Positions 8,863-17,024 of a DNA stretch of 64,000 bases are shown here, piece after piece. The stretch comes from Clostridium yunnanense (GTDB lineage: Bacteria > Bacillota > Clostridia > Clostridiales > Clostridiaceae): the NCBI RefSeq assembly GCF_016595795.1, contig NZ_JAENHN010000039.1, positions 62,001-126,000 of the forward strand, given 5' to 3'. Position numbers and translations under genes: made by a program. Numbering within the stretch: the first letter of the stretch is position 1; the number at the start of each line of letters is the position of its first letter. The notes under the pieces were generated by a model. That model was not told the origin of the DNA. It saw only the letters and a program-made list of their open reading frames with translations, and ran no database searches.

Positions 8863-9236
8863 CTTTATCTCCTCCTTTTATAGAAAAATTTTACCATACT
8901 TATCTTAATTTGGCCTTAAGATTATTAAAATATATCTTAAATATATAGGCATATTTTTGACAAATTATACTTATTTAAAAAATTTAACTTATATACTTTT
9001 AATGCACCATATTTAAATTAAGCCTTTAGAGATCCGATGCTTTAATGAGCCTTCGCAAAGAATTAATATAATTTTAACATGACCTTCAAACATACAATTT
9101 ATACAATCAACTCCCACAATAGCCTAGCACTCTACCTTTGTACTAAAAATAAAATACTCCGTTACTAACAATTTTGATAAACCCATATTTATATTGGCCT
9201 ATCATAACAAATTAGTTTCGAAGTATCCTTTTATGA
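8863..9236. other. Intergenic region with a fragment of the MITE-like repeat
   Basis: About 370 bases between the ABC ATPase start and the spmB stop. Bases 9041-9075 match 10919-10953 of the MITE-like element almost exactly (TTAATGAGC, then TTCGCAAAGAATTAATAT). The rest is AT-rich and I see no gene or clear terminator. Confidence 0.55.
9041..9075. repeat. Fragment of MITE-like repeat
   Basis: The 35-base stretch with TTCGCAAAGAATTAATAT is shared with the full element at 10832-10988 and, inverted, with 36547-36581. No terminal inverted repeats remain here, so it looks like a decayed remnant. Confidence 0.65.
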
Positions 9237-9764
9237 TTATCTAAAAAACAGAACCTTTACTACTGTAACCGCAACTATAATAGCTGTAAGATCTGCCATC
9301 AACGCAGCCCATAATGTATGTCTTATCTTTTTAATTCCTACAGCTCCGAAATATACAGTTATTGTATAAAAGATAGTTTCAGTACTTCCCATTATTACCG
9401 AACCGACCAATCCAATAAAACTATCTGGTCCATATTGTTTTAATATATCTGTAAGTACACCAAGAGCTCCACTCCCCGAAAGTGGTTTAACCAATATAAG
9501 AGGGATAAGTTCCTTAGGCAATCCTATAATAGAAGCAACTGGCGCCAGGATATTATTTAACATATCTAAAAGTTTAGCTTCTCTAAATATTTTCACTGCT
9601 ATTATCATTGATAATAGATATGGAAATATTCTATAACATACATGTAATCCTTCTTTTGCTCCTTCTACAAACCATTCATAAACCTTTCTTCCTTTTATCA
9701 TTCCGTAGATTAGAATAACTATAAATATTATTGGTATTATACTTTTTAATAGGTAGTTAAACAT
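9237..9764 (-). CDS. spmB: Spore maturation protein B
   Basis: 175 residues, close to B. subtilis SpmB (about 178). A gate/nucleoside-recognition domain carries several hydrophobic segments and the conserved KPLSGSGALGVLTDILKQYG and GSVIMGSTETIFYTITVYFG. SpmA and SpmB act together in the forespore/mother-cell membranes for core dehydration and heat resistance. The start is ATG 9764 after AGGAGG, nine bases beyond spmA, so the two form one operon. Expected in sporulating cells; no sporulation promoter was identified by eye. Confidence 0.92.
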   Translation of the reverse strand: MFNYLLKSIIPIIFIVILIYGMIKGRKVYEWFVEGAKEGLHVCYRIFPYLLSMIIAVKIFREAKLLDMLNNILAPVASIIGLPKELIPLILVKPLSGSGALGVLTDILKQYGPDSFIGLVGSVIMGSTETIFYTITVYFGAVGIKKIRHTLWAALMADLTAIIVAVTVVKVLFFR

Positions 9765-9773
9765 AAAATCCTC

Positions 9774-10349
9774 CTAGAAGTATTTTTGTAGAATCTTGCA
9801 GCAGGTAACCCCCATTATTGCTGCACATCCTGTAGCAATAAGAGTTGGAATTATTATTGCACCAGGATTACTGGAACCAGCTGCAGCTCTTATTGATATT
9901 ACTGTAGATGGCACAAACTGAACACATGCTGCATTTATAACTAGAAATAGAGCCATATCATTGGAAGCAATGCTTTTCTTAGGGTTTAGCTTGTCCATCT
10001 CTTCCATTGCTTTAATGCCAAAAGGCGTAGCAGCATTTGATAAACCTAGCATATTTGCTGTTAGATTCATGACTATCGAACCTAAAGTCTTTTCATCTCT
10101 AGCCGCATCTTTAAACAAAAGCCTTAATATTGGTTTTAGCAGATTGGCTAATACATTGGTTAATCCACTCTTCTCTGCTACCTTCATAGTTCCGCACCAA
10201 AAGCACATGACTCCAAGAAGTCCAAGAAGCAAATCTGTTGTTGATGCTGTTGAATCTACTATTGCTTTTGAGATTAGCTCTCCATTTCCAGTAAATATAC
10301 CTACAGCTATCCCTAAAAGTAACATGAAAAACCATATGTAATTAATCAT
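9774..10349 (-). CDS. spmA: Spore maturation protein A
   Basis: 191 residues starting MINYIWFFMLLLGIAVGIFT. The ATG at 10349 is chosen because GGAGGAAAT precedes it; upstream in-frame codons would add 32 unsupported residues. Conserved SpmA features include FWCGTMKVAEKSGLT and LGLSNAATPFGIKAMEEMDK. It is a multi-pass membrane protein of the nucleoside-recognition (Gate) family. It is first in the spmA-spmB operon and works with SpmB in spore-core dehydration. Confidence 0.92.
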   Translation of the reverse strand: MINYIWFFMLLLGIAVGIFTGNGELISKAIVDSTASTTDLLLGLLGVMCFWCGTMKVAEKSGLTNVLANLLKPILRLLFKDAARDEKTLGSIVMNLTANMLGLSNAATPFGIKAMEEMDKLNPKKSIASNDMALFLVINAACVQFVPSTVISIRAAAGSSNPGAIIIPTLIATGCAAIMGVTCCKILQKYF

Positions 10350-10584
10350 ATATTTCCTCCATTTCATATTTAATATTTTTAGGTAAGTTTTAATCAATCC
10401 ATATCTGTTGACTATACCCAGCTTGTACAACCCATGTCTAAACATGCTTAATTATGAATTGATAGATTTAAATCCATTACCTTTCGCATCTATACAATAT
10501 ATGCCTTGCACTGCTGGTTTAGTAATGATAACATTAAACTGTACATTATAATATTTTTGATAACTGAAACAAAGGAGATTACTT

Positions 10585-10767
10585 ATGGATGAAAATAACC
10601 TTAAGCTTGCTCAACAAGATATTGAGGAAGCATTAGCAGCTGTAGAAGAAATCGAGAGAAGTATTGATGGAAATGAATCTACCGATGGGCTTAAAAAGAA
10701 ATTTATTAAGTTAACAGAAAAAGTTCAACAGCTTGAAGATATATTGAAAACAGAAGGAATCATATAA
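10585..10767 (+). CDS. Short coiled-coil protein, unknown
   Basis: 60 residues, acidic, almost wholly helical with heptad-like spacing (QQDIEEALAAVEEIERSID and FIKLTEKVQQLEDILKTEG). ATG follows AAAGGAG. A strong terminator follows immediately, so it is transcribed alone. There is no Cys and no membrane segment. I do not recognise the family. It lies next to sporulation genes but on the other strand. Confidence 0.65.
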   Translation: MDENNLKLAQQDIEEALAAVEEIERSIDGNESTDGLKKKFIKLTEKVQQLEDILKTEGII

Positions 10768-10773
10768 AAAATT

Positions 10774-10815
10774 AAGACCAGATAAATTCTTAAAAAGAAT
10801 CTATCTGGTCTTTTT
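10774..10815 (+). terminator. Rho-independent terminator of the 60-residue gene
   Basis: AAGACCAGATA (10774-10784) pairs with TATCTGGTCTT, extended inward by AATTCTT/AAGAAT, and is followed by TTTTT. Confidence 0.88.
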
Positions 10816-10831
10816 ATGCTAAAGTACTATG

Positions 10832-10988
10832 CTGAAATTAAATGGTTATGCATCCAATGCTCTTTAGATGAACAACTCTATAATTGAATTTATATTTTTA
10901 GGATTAGAGTTGTTCATCCTTAATGAGCTTTCGCAAAGAATTAATATGATTTTGTCATATAGCATCTCCTGCATAACCATTTAATTTA
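10832..10988. mobile_element. MITE-like element, copy 1 (complete, about 157 bp)
   Basis: Perfect 18-bp terminal inverted repeats: AAATTAAATGGTTATGCA (10835-10852) and TGCATAACCATTTAATTT (10970-10987). Inside is a second perfect stem, GATGAACAACTCTA (10867-10880) with TAGAGTTGTTCATC (10905-10918). It has no coding capacity. About 120 bases recur inverted at 36542-36668, with a fragment at 9041-9075. Such non-coding elements are usually moved by a transposase encoded elsewhere; none is in this window. Confidence 0.75.
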
Positions 10989-11023
10989 AACAATATTGTT
11001 AAACATAGCATATAGTTAGTAAA

Positions 11024-12364
11024 TTATTCTCTTAATGCCTTAACATCTTTATAAAACACAATTGCTGTTATAAGTGCTGAAAGTCCGTCAGATATAGGTC
11101 CAGCAAGCCAAACTCCAGTAAGACCTAAAAATGTAGGAAGTATAATTAATAGCGGTATTAAAAGTATTACCTGTCTTAACATACTTAAAAACATTGCCAT
11201 TTTAGCTTTACCTATACTTTGGAAGTAATTTGCACTTATAGCCTGAAACCCTATTACAGGTAACATACATAGGAATATTCTAAGACCATTGCTACCTACT
11301 CTTACAAGCTCTTCATCACTATTAAATATAGTTATTACAAAGTGAGGTATGATCTCTACTACTAAGAATCCAACTACAACTATTGCTGTTGCTGCTATTG
11401 ATCCCTTCTTTACAGTCTCTTTAACCCTTGAATACTTTTTAGCTCCATAGTTGTAACCTATTATAGGCAATGAACCTTGGTTTATACCAAATATAGGCAT
11501 CATAAATATCATTGCTACAGAACTTATAATCGACATTGCAGCTATAGATACATCTCCACCATAAGTTCTTAATGCATTATTAGATATAATTTGAACAACG
11601 CTAGCAGCTATTTGCATTGCAAAAGGAGAAATACCTATCGCAACTATACTTAATACAAATTCCTTCTTTAACTTGAAGTTTTTAACCTTAAGTTTTAGGA
11701 TACTATTTCCTTTAGTGAAATATCTTAATATCCATAACATGGATACAAACTGCGCAATAACTGTAGCAGCAGCTCCTCCTCTTACTCCTAAATGAAGTAC
11801 GAATATAAATATCGGCTCTAATATAACATTTAATATAGCTCCAATAAGCATTGTAAACATAGCTATCTTAGGGTTACCGTCCGCTCTTATTGAGTGATTT
11901 AAACCGAATCCAAGTACATTAAATATAGAACCTATAAATATTACCTGTATAAATTGCTTTGCATACTTTAATGTCACTTCACTAGCACCAAATGCATTTA
12001 ATATAGGATCCATTGTTAAAAGACCTACTATCATTATAACTACTCCAGTTATAATCAAAAGTATAAAAGCATTTCCTAAAATATTTTCCGCCTCATCCTT
12101 TTTTCCTTGGCCAAGTCTTATTGATATAGCTGTTGCCGTACCTATTCCTACTAGCATACCAAAGGCCATTATAATAGTCATTATAGGAAGAGTTATTCCA
12201 ACCCCTGTTAATGCGTCTTTTCCTATCCCAGGAATATTACCTATGAATATTCTATCTACTACATTGTAAAGTGCATTAACTAACATTCCTATTATCGCAG
12301 GCACTGAAAACTTTAATAATAAAGATCCTATATGTTCTTCACCTAACCTCTTTTGTCTATCCAT
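11024..12364 (-). CDS. MATE-family multidrug efflux transporter
   Basis: 447 residues from ATG 12364, preceded by AAAGGAG; a longer upstream reading would overlap the marR stop. It begins MDRQKRLGEEHIGSLLLKFS and has two MatE halves with about 12 membrane segments (PAIIGMLVNALYNVVDRIFI, later ALRTYGGDVSIAAMSIISSV). Its start is one base after the marR stop, so the two form an operon. A MarR-controlled MATE exporter is a common drug-resistance arrangement. It is probably of the MepA-like subgroup, by overall pattern only. Confidence 0.88.
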   Translation of the reverse strand: MDRQKRLGEEHIGSLLLKFSVPAIIGMLVNALYNVVDRIFIGNIPGIGKDALTGVGITLPIMTIIMAFGMLVGIGTATAISIRLGQGKKDEAENILGNAFILLIITGVVIMIVGLLTMDPILNAFGASEVTLKYAKQFIQVIFIGSIFNVLGFGLNHSIRADGNPKIAMFTMLIGAILNVILEPIFIFVLHLGVRGGAAATVIAQFVSMLWILRYFTKGNSILKLKVKNFKLKKEFVLSIVAIGISPFAMQIAASVVQIISNNALRTYGGDVSIAAMSIISSVAMIFMMPIFGINQGSLPIIGYNYGAKKYSRVKETVKKGSIAATAIVVVGFLVVEIIPHFVITIFNSDEELVRVGSNGLRIFLCMLPVIGFQAISANYFQSIGKAKMAMFLSMLRQVILLIPLLIILPTFLGLTGVWLAGPISDGLSALITAIVFYKDVKALRE

Positions 12365-12365
12365 G

Positions 12366-12809
12366 TTATTTCTCCTTTCCTGCACATATCCTTTGATTTT
12401 TTGCGATCTTACTCATTAGTTCAAGCGCCATTTTTTTTTCGTCTTCACTTAAGTTAGACGTAAGTTTATCATTCCAGTCATATAAAATACTCCTAATATG
12501 GGGCTCAATTTCCTTTGCCTTATCCGTCACAGATATCTTATACGCCCTTCTATCCGAAATATCCTTAATTCTTACTACATATCCTTGTTCCTCAAGCTTC
12601 TTTATGGCTCTAGCTGTAGTTCCTTTATCTATATGTAGCATCTCAGTAAGCTCTTCTTGACATATACTGTCATACTTATACAGCTCTACTAAGAACATAA
12701 ACTGCCCATAACCTATGTTAAACTTTGATAATTCTTTAGTGATAAACGCGCTACCTAATCTATATAGCTGAGATATATAACGTCCGAGCATCTTATCTTT
12801 TTTATTCAT
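12366..12809 (-). CDS. MarR-family transcriptional regulator
   Basis: 147 residues with a winged helix-turn-helix (QEELTEMLHIDKGTTARAIKKLE, then a RRAYKISVT wing) between helical dimerisation ends. ATG 12809 follows AGGAG. It is the first gene of a two-gene unit with a MATE exporter and probably represses it. The palindrome TAGTTGCA AA TGCAACTA at 12870-12887 covers the -35 of its own promoter, typical of MarR autorepression released by a small-molecule ligand. Confidence 0.9.
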   Translation of the reverse strand: MNKKDKMLGRYISQLYRLGSAFITKELSKFNIGYGQFMFLVELYKYDSICQEELTEMLHIDKGTTARAIKKLEEQGYVVRIKDISDRRAYKISVTDKAKEIEPHIRSILYDWNDKLTSNLSEDEKKMALELMSKIAKNQRICAGKEK

Positions 12810-12855
12810 AGAAATTCTCCTATTATACTAGATACAATATTTCGGTGCAAAACTT

Positions 12856-12887
12856 AGTATAATAAAAAATAGTTGCAAATGCAACTA
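12856..12887 (-). promoter_or_regulatory. Promoter and palindromic operator of marR-MATE operon
   Basis: On the minus strand, TTGCAT (12884-12879) and TATACT (12861-12856) are separated by 17 bases. The palindrome TAGTTGCA AA TGCAACTA (12870-12887) overlaps the -35. A MarR dimer bound there would block polymerase. Spacing and symmetry were read directly. Confidence 0.7.
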
Positions 12888-12936
12888 CATAATTATCCAA
12901 ATATATAAAGAAAACGTGCTCATTAAATTTTTTTTT

Positions 12937-13623
12937 TTACCAATTACAATACTTTGAACTATTGTTTTTAAGAAAGCTCCTTTTTTGTTTATAATCCGGA
13001 ATTATCCTTTCAACTAACTGCCAAAACTTCTCAGAGTGATTTCTTTGTACTAAGTGACATAATTCGTGTATTATAACATAATCAATAATCTCTTTCGGCA
13101 TAGATATCAACCTTATATTATAATTTATGTTGTTATTAGTTGAGCAACTTCCCCATATGGTTCTAACATTTTTTATGTATACTTTATTTATAGTTAATCC
13201 TAATTGCTTTGCTAAATCACATGTTCTTTTAGTTAAGTACTCAGTACCTTGTTTTCTAAACCACGCCATCATAAGTTCCATTCTTGTTTTTTCACTTTCT
13301 TCATTATTGTCAAACAGAGAACTCATGGTTGTAAATATGAATTCATCTCCATTGAACTCCAATAAATCTGTTGCCCCTCTGATAACTTTTATCTTGTAGG
13401 GTATCCCCATAAAATAAACGCTTTGTCCTTCTTTACAAACTAGCTTCTTATCCTTCTTGCTCATTACCTTCTTATGAGTCTCTTCAATCCATGCCCTATT
13501 CTTATCAATGAGGCTATCTAAGTATTGTTTCGAACAATTATAAGGACATTTTATGATTATCTTATCCTCTTTTACTTCTATAGCTACAGTTTTTCTTTTA
13601 GATCTTATTAACTGATACTCCAT
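12937..13623 (-). CDS. YgjP-type (DUF45) zinc metallopeptidase
   Basis: 228 residues. The zinc motif HELCHLVQRNHSEKFW has the HEXXH pattern plus the downstream His used as third ligand in the YgjP/M48-like group. The conserved WGSCSTNNNINYNIRLISMP lies just before it, typical of DUF45. The N-terminal half is a small beta domain (KIIIKCPYNCSKQYLDSLID). It is a soluble cytoplasmic protease of unknown substrate. ATG 13623 follows CAGGAGA. It is monocistronic. Confidence 0.85.
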   Translation of the reverse strand: MEYQLIRSKRKTVAIEVKEDKIIIKCPYNCSKQYLDSLIDKNRAWIEETHKKVMSKKDKKLVCKEGQSVYFMGIPYKIKVIRGATDLLEFNGDEFIFTTMSSLFDNNEESEKTRMELMMAWFRKQGTEYLTKRTCDLAKQLGLTINKVYIKNVRTIWGSCSTNNNINYNIRLISMPKEIIDYVIIHELCHLVQRNHSEKFWQLVERIIPDYKQKRSFLKNNSSKYCNW

Positions 13624-13947
13624 CTTAGTCTCCTGTATATAGAGGTATCACTTCTTAACAAAATTTATATTTTTAAATTTTAATCTCAATATTTAGAGGC
13701 ATTCAAAAATAGCTTTCTGCTCGAATTGATACATCTTTAGCAATGATTTAAGTTTTATTTAATGATACTTTTTCATATCATAATAGCACATAAGTATATA
13801 TTTGAATATGTTGATTCTTCTATATACAATTTTATTACTATGAATACGTGAAATCTTGAAATAAGAATACATATAATAAATAATATATTGGAAGGATTTA
13901 TACAAAACAGCTAGAATAAGTAATTATAACTTTACTGGAGGTAGTAT
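13624..13947. other. Divergent intergenic region
   Basis: 324 AT-rich bases between the metallopeptidase and the DUF5050 gene. Bases about 13713-13745 (TCGAATTGATACATCTTTA, then a TGATTT) closely resemble 4533-4560, another degenerate end of hairpin family A. No gene or riboswitch seen. Confidence 0.5.
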
Positions 13948-15168
13948 ATGAAAAAACGTTTTTTTATCTCAGCTGCAATTATACTTATTATATCAGTTAT
14001 TGCTTTTTTCTCTATTTCGTATAAAAGTTTAGACAATGATAAATCAAAAAATCAGACTACTAAAGATCAGGTTACTAAAAATAAAACTCAAGAAACAAAA
14101 AACACTTCTTCAAATACTAGCGCACCTACTACTGCTGTTGAATCTCTTAATACCAAGCTAAAGTTAACTGATAGCGGACTCCATAACTCAGTAGACGATA
14201 TCAATTCCCTAAGCAATTACCTTAATGGTGGGTTTGTAAGATATTCTAACCCTTTTTTATTTATATCTCCTTCTGTAACACTATCTTACGATTCCCCCTT
14301 AGTATACTCAATGGAGGATGGAACCACATTTTTCAAACAACTAAGTAGTGTATCCAATGCTTCAAGCATAAATATAATCAATAATAATGTTTACTATAAA
14401 TCTAGTTCCATTTCTACATTAATGAAAACAAATATATCTACTCATGAAAATACAATACTCGCAAATCAATGTGGCCCTTATTATATATATAATGATTGGA
14501 TTTACTTTATTAGCCCTAGTGATTGCTCTATAAAAAAGATGACACTTAATGGTGACTCACTTACAACAATAAAATCAGATTTATCAAAGGATAAGAATTG
14601 GTATCCAGAGGATCCTTCAACCTTATTTATTTATAATAATAAGATTTATTATTCCGACATGGTTACATATGGAGACGAGCATAACTTAAAATGGAAAAAT
14701 GAAATTTACTCCATGAATTTAGATGGTACAGATTTAGAAAAGGTCTTGGAGGACAGATTCTTTTTATTTTCACTTTATGAAAATTCTATATATTACTTAA
14801 AAACTTTAGACGACACTTCTATAAACAGGGATTTAGTGAAATTTGACTTATCTACAAAGAAAAGTTCAACTTTATCTAGTTTTTCAAGTTCAGCTGCAGA
14901 GGGATTCAATATATATAATAACGATTTATACTTTATAGGCATGTATCCACAAAGCAGTTCAACGCCTACAGGCTTTGATATGAAGCTTGAAAAATATAAC
15001 TTGAACACTAAAAAAACATCTACAATATCAAATTCCATAACTACTTTTGGAAAAATGTTTATATTAAATGATAGAATTTTTATACTCCCAGTAGGAGTTA
15101 CTGACAAAAACTCATACTTATACTATTCTGTTAAAACAGATGGGAGTGAACAAAAGTACGTAAAATAA
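13948..15168 (+). CDS. Membrane-anchored DUF5050 beta-propeller-like protein
   Basis: 406 residues. A signal-anchor helix lies at about 5-24. A low-complexity K/T/N/S linker follows at about 29-65, then repeated blades such as YYIYNDWIYFISPSDCSIKK and YNNKIYYSDMVTYGDEHNLK, the pattern of DUF5050 proteins. No lipobox Cys is present. It is probably displayed outside the cell; ligand unknown. ATG follows TGGAGGTAG. Its stop codon lies inside the symmetrical terminator shared with the convergent lacI gene. Confidence 0.75.
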   Translation: MKKRFFISAAIILIISVIAFFSISYKSLDNDKSKNQTTKDQVTKNKTQETKNTSSNTSAPTTAVESLNTKLKLTDSGLHNSVDDINSLSNYLNGGFVRYSNPFLFISPSVTLSYDSPLVYSMEDGTTFFKQLSSVSNASSINIINNNVYYKSSSISTLMKTNISTHENTILANQCGPYYIYNDWIYFISPSDCSIKKMTLNGDSLTTIKSDLSKDKNWYPEDPSTLFIYNNKIYYSDMVTYGDEHNLKWKNEIYSMNLDGTDLEKVLEDRFFLFSLYENSIYYLKTLDDTSINRDLVKFDLSTKKSSTLSSFSSSAAEGFNIYNNDLYFIGMYPQSSSTPTGFDMKLEKYNLNTKKTSTISNSITTFGKMFILNDRIFILPVGVTDKNSYLYYSVKTDGSEQKYVK

Positions 15169-15191
15169 AGCATGCCTTTCGGCATGCTTTA
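15166..15191. terminator. Bidirectional terminator containing both stop codons
   Basis: TAAAGCATGCC (15166-15176) pairs perfectly with GGCATGCTTTA (15181-15191) around TTTC. The TAA at 15166-15168 ends the DUF5050 gene. The complement of 15189-15191 ends the lacI gene on the other strand. Confidence 0.9.
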
Positions 15192-16187
15192 TTTACAGCT
15201 ATCCCTCACGATAAGCTGATGATCAAGTACATAATGACCTTCTTCTATAGTCTTTTGATTGATAAGCTTTATAAGCATTCTCATTGCAATCGACCCCATA
15301 TCATATACTGGCTGAGAAATTGTTGTTAGTTTTGGATAAAAAACTGATGCAGCATAAATGTTATTGAACCCAATAATACTAACATCATTTGGAACACTGA
15401 CGTTATTTTCTCTTAATGCATTAACAGCACCCATTGCAATTTCATCAGAAGCACAAACTATAGCATCTGGTCTATCTTTGCTTTGCAAAATGTGTAGTAC
15501 ACCTTCATGACCTGTTTTAGTCTTTAAGGTGTCAAAGTACAAATGCTCTTCATTAATAGATATATTAGCATCTTTAAGTGCATTTTCATATCCTACATAT
15601 CTGTTGCTCCATGCATTATTTGTATCTTTTTTTATACCTATAAATGCGATTTTCTTAGCACCTTTGTCCAATAAGTATTTTGTAGCGTCATATGTAGCTT
15701 TAGCATTATCAATTGTAACACTTGGTAATTGGCCTTCTTTATCTTTACTTTCTACTAGAACAGTCTTTAGATCAAGTTCATTTACTAAATCTACAATCTC
15801 ATCATCTAAGGAACTACTCATGTAAAGAACACCATCAACCATTTTTTCTTTTAGAACTTTCAGATATTCTTTTTCTTTTTCAATATCCAAGTCAGAGTTA
15901 CATAATATTACATTATAATCATATATATTAGCAACGTCTTCTGCACCTCTAACTATTTCAGGATATATCTGGCTTGATATATCTGGTATAAGAATACCTA
16001 TAGTTTTTGTTCTTTGTGTTTTTAAACTTCTAGCCACAATATTAGGTCTATATCCAAGCTTCTTTATTGCATCTAAAACTTTCTTTTTAGTCTCTTCATT
16101 AACAACATCGATGTCATTTAGTACTCTAGAAACAGTTGCAATTGAAACTCCCGCTTCCTTAGCAACATCTTTAATTGAAACTGACAT
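15189..16187 (-). CDS. ccpA: LacI-family regulator, probable catabolite control protein CcpA
   Basis: 332 residues. The N-terminal lacI helix-turn-helix is SIKDVAKEAGVSIATVSRVL with the hinge GYRPNIVARSLKTQRTKTIG, followed by a periplasmic-binding-like effector domain (GILIPDISSQIYPEIVRGAE onward). CcpA is the LacI-family master regulator of carbon catabolite repression in Firmicutes and works with HPr-Ser-P. I recall that a ccpA-like gene also neighbours ileS in C. acetobutylicum; here only the rhodanese gene intervenes. An AAAACGTTTT cre-like site lies 136 bases upstream, consistent with autoregulation. A sugar-specific repressor remains possible. Confidence 0.7.
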   Translation of the reverse strand: MSVSIKDVAKEAGVSIATVSRVLNDIDVVNEETKKKVLDAIKKLGYRPNIVARSLKTQRTKTIGILIPDISSQIYPEIVRGAEDVANIYDYNVILCNSDLDIEKEKEYLKVLKEKMVDGVLYMSSSLDDEIVDLVNELDLKTVLVESKDKEGQLPSVTIDNAKATYDATKYLLDKGAKKIAFIGIKKDTNNAWSNRYVGYENALKDANISINEEHLYFDTLKTKTGHEGVLHILQSKDRPDAIVCASDEIAMGAVNALRENNVSVPNDVSIIGFNNIYAASVFYPKLTTISQPVYDMGSIAMRMLIKLINQKTIEEGHYVLDHQLIVRDSCK

Positions 16188-16620
16188 TATCCATCAACTC
16201 CTACTATGAAATTGTTTCAATAAAAAATATTATAATGGCAATATTATGGTATTACAAGGAAATATACTCCATTACTCTAGTTTATTTTTTATTTTATGTA
16301 AAAAAAAATAAATTACTCTTACTTAAAACGTTTTCTATATTCTATTATATGAAATATAAGGTAAAAATTCAATTATCAAGTTAAACTTTGTAATTATATC
16401 CATTTTTATATTTAATTTGTTTATTTATATACTAAAAATCTCAAATAAATTTGTATTTATTATCTTTACATATATACTCGAAACATAATATGTAATCTTT
16501 ACATTCTAAGCAAAATATTTTTATTTAATGATAAGGTTTGTCCACATTAAGGTATTGAATATTGTTATGTAAACAACTTTAAAATATAATATATAATTAT
16601 ATATTTACAGGAGGTTTACT
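16188..16620. other. Divergent promoter region of ccpA-like gene and rhodanese gene
   Basis: 433 very AT-rich bases. It contains the cre-like site at 16323-16336 and, just before the rhodanese gene, a TATAAT-rich run. No small gene with a convincing ribosome site was found. Confidence 0.5.
16323..16336. promoter_or_regulatory. cre-like palindrome upstream of ccpA-like gene
   Basis: TTAAAACGTTTTCT agrees with the CcpA consensus TGWAANCGNTNWCA at 12 of 14 positions and contains the palindrome AAAACGTTTT. It lies 136 bases upstream of the lacI/ccpA start. Suggests autoregulation; unproven. Confidence 0.4.
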
Positions 16621-16914
16621 ATGAACCAGATAAATAATAGAGATGCTAAAAAGTTTATCTTAAGTAATGACGATATACTATTACTGGATGTGAGAACAGA
16701 GGAAGAATTTAAAGAAGGCCATATAGAGGGTGCAGTACTTATACCCGCTGATAAGCTTCCTTTTAGATATGAAGAAATACTAGATTATGAGGATAAACCA
16801 ATATTAGTTTATTGTCAAACTGGAGGCAGGAGTCCAATGGCTACTAATTTTCTTGAAGAAAATGGGTTCTCAGATGTTTACCACATGTATGAAGGTTTCG
16901 CTCGTTGGAAATAA
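16621..16914 (+). CDS. Single-domain rhodanese (sulfurtransferase)
   Basis: 97 residues, one rhodanese fold. It contains LLLDVRTEEEFKEGHIEGAV and the active-site loop YCQTGGRS, whose Cys carries the persulfide. The short CXXGXRS loop suits a sulfurtransferase rather than a phosphatase. ATG follows AGGAGG. It probably moves sulfane sulfur in the cytoplasm (thiosulfate or cysteine derived). It is single-gene and convergent with ileS, with which it shares the terminator at 16972-17005. Confidence 0.88.
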   Translation: MNQINNRDAKKFILSNDDILLLDVRTEEEFKEGHIEGAVLIPADKLPFRYEEILDYEDKPILVYCQTGGRSPMATNFLEENGFSDVYHMYEGFARWK

Positions 16915-16971
16915 CCTTTTACATAACTTAACAACTAAATTAACATAGACTAATATTACTGTCTATCTAGT

Positions 16972-17005
16972 AAAAAAGACTGCCACCAAGGTGACAGTCT
17001 TTTTT
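16972..17005. terminator. Bidirectional terminator between rhodanese gene and ileS
   Basis: AAAAAAGACTGCCACC (16972-16987) pairs with GGTGACAGTCTTTTTT (16990-17005) with one mismatch. U-runs are present in both directions. Confidence 0.9.
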
Positions 17006-17024
17006 ATATTCTCTAATACTTTAA

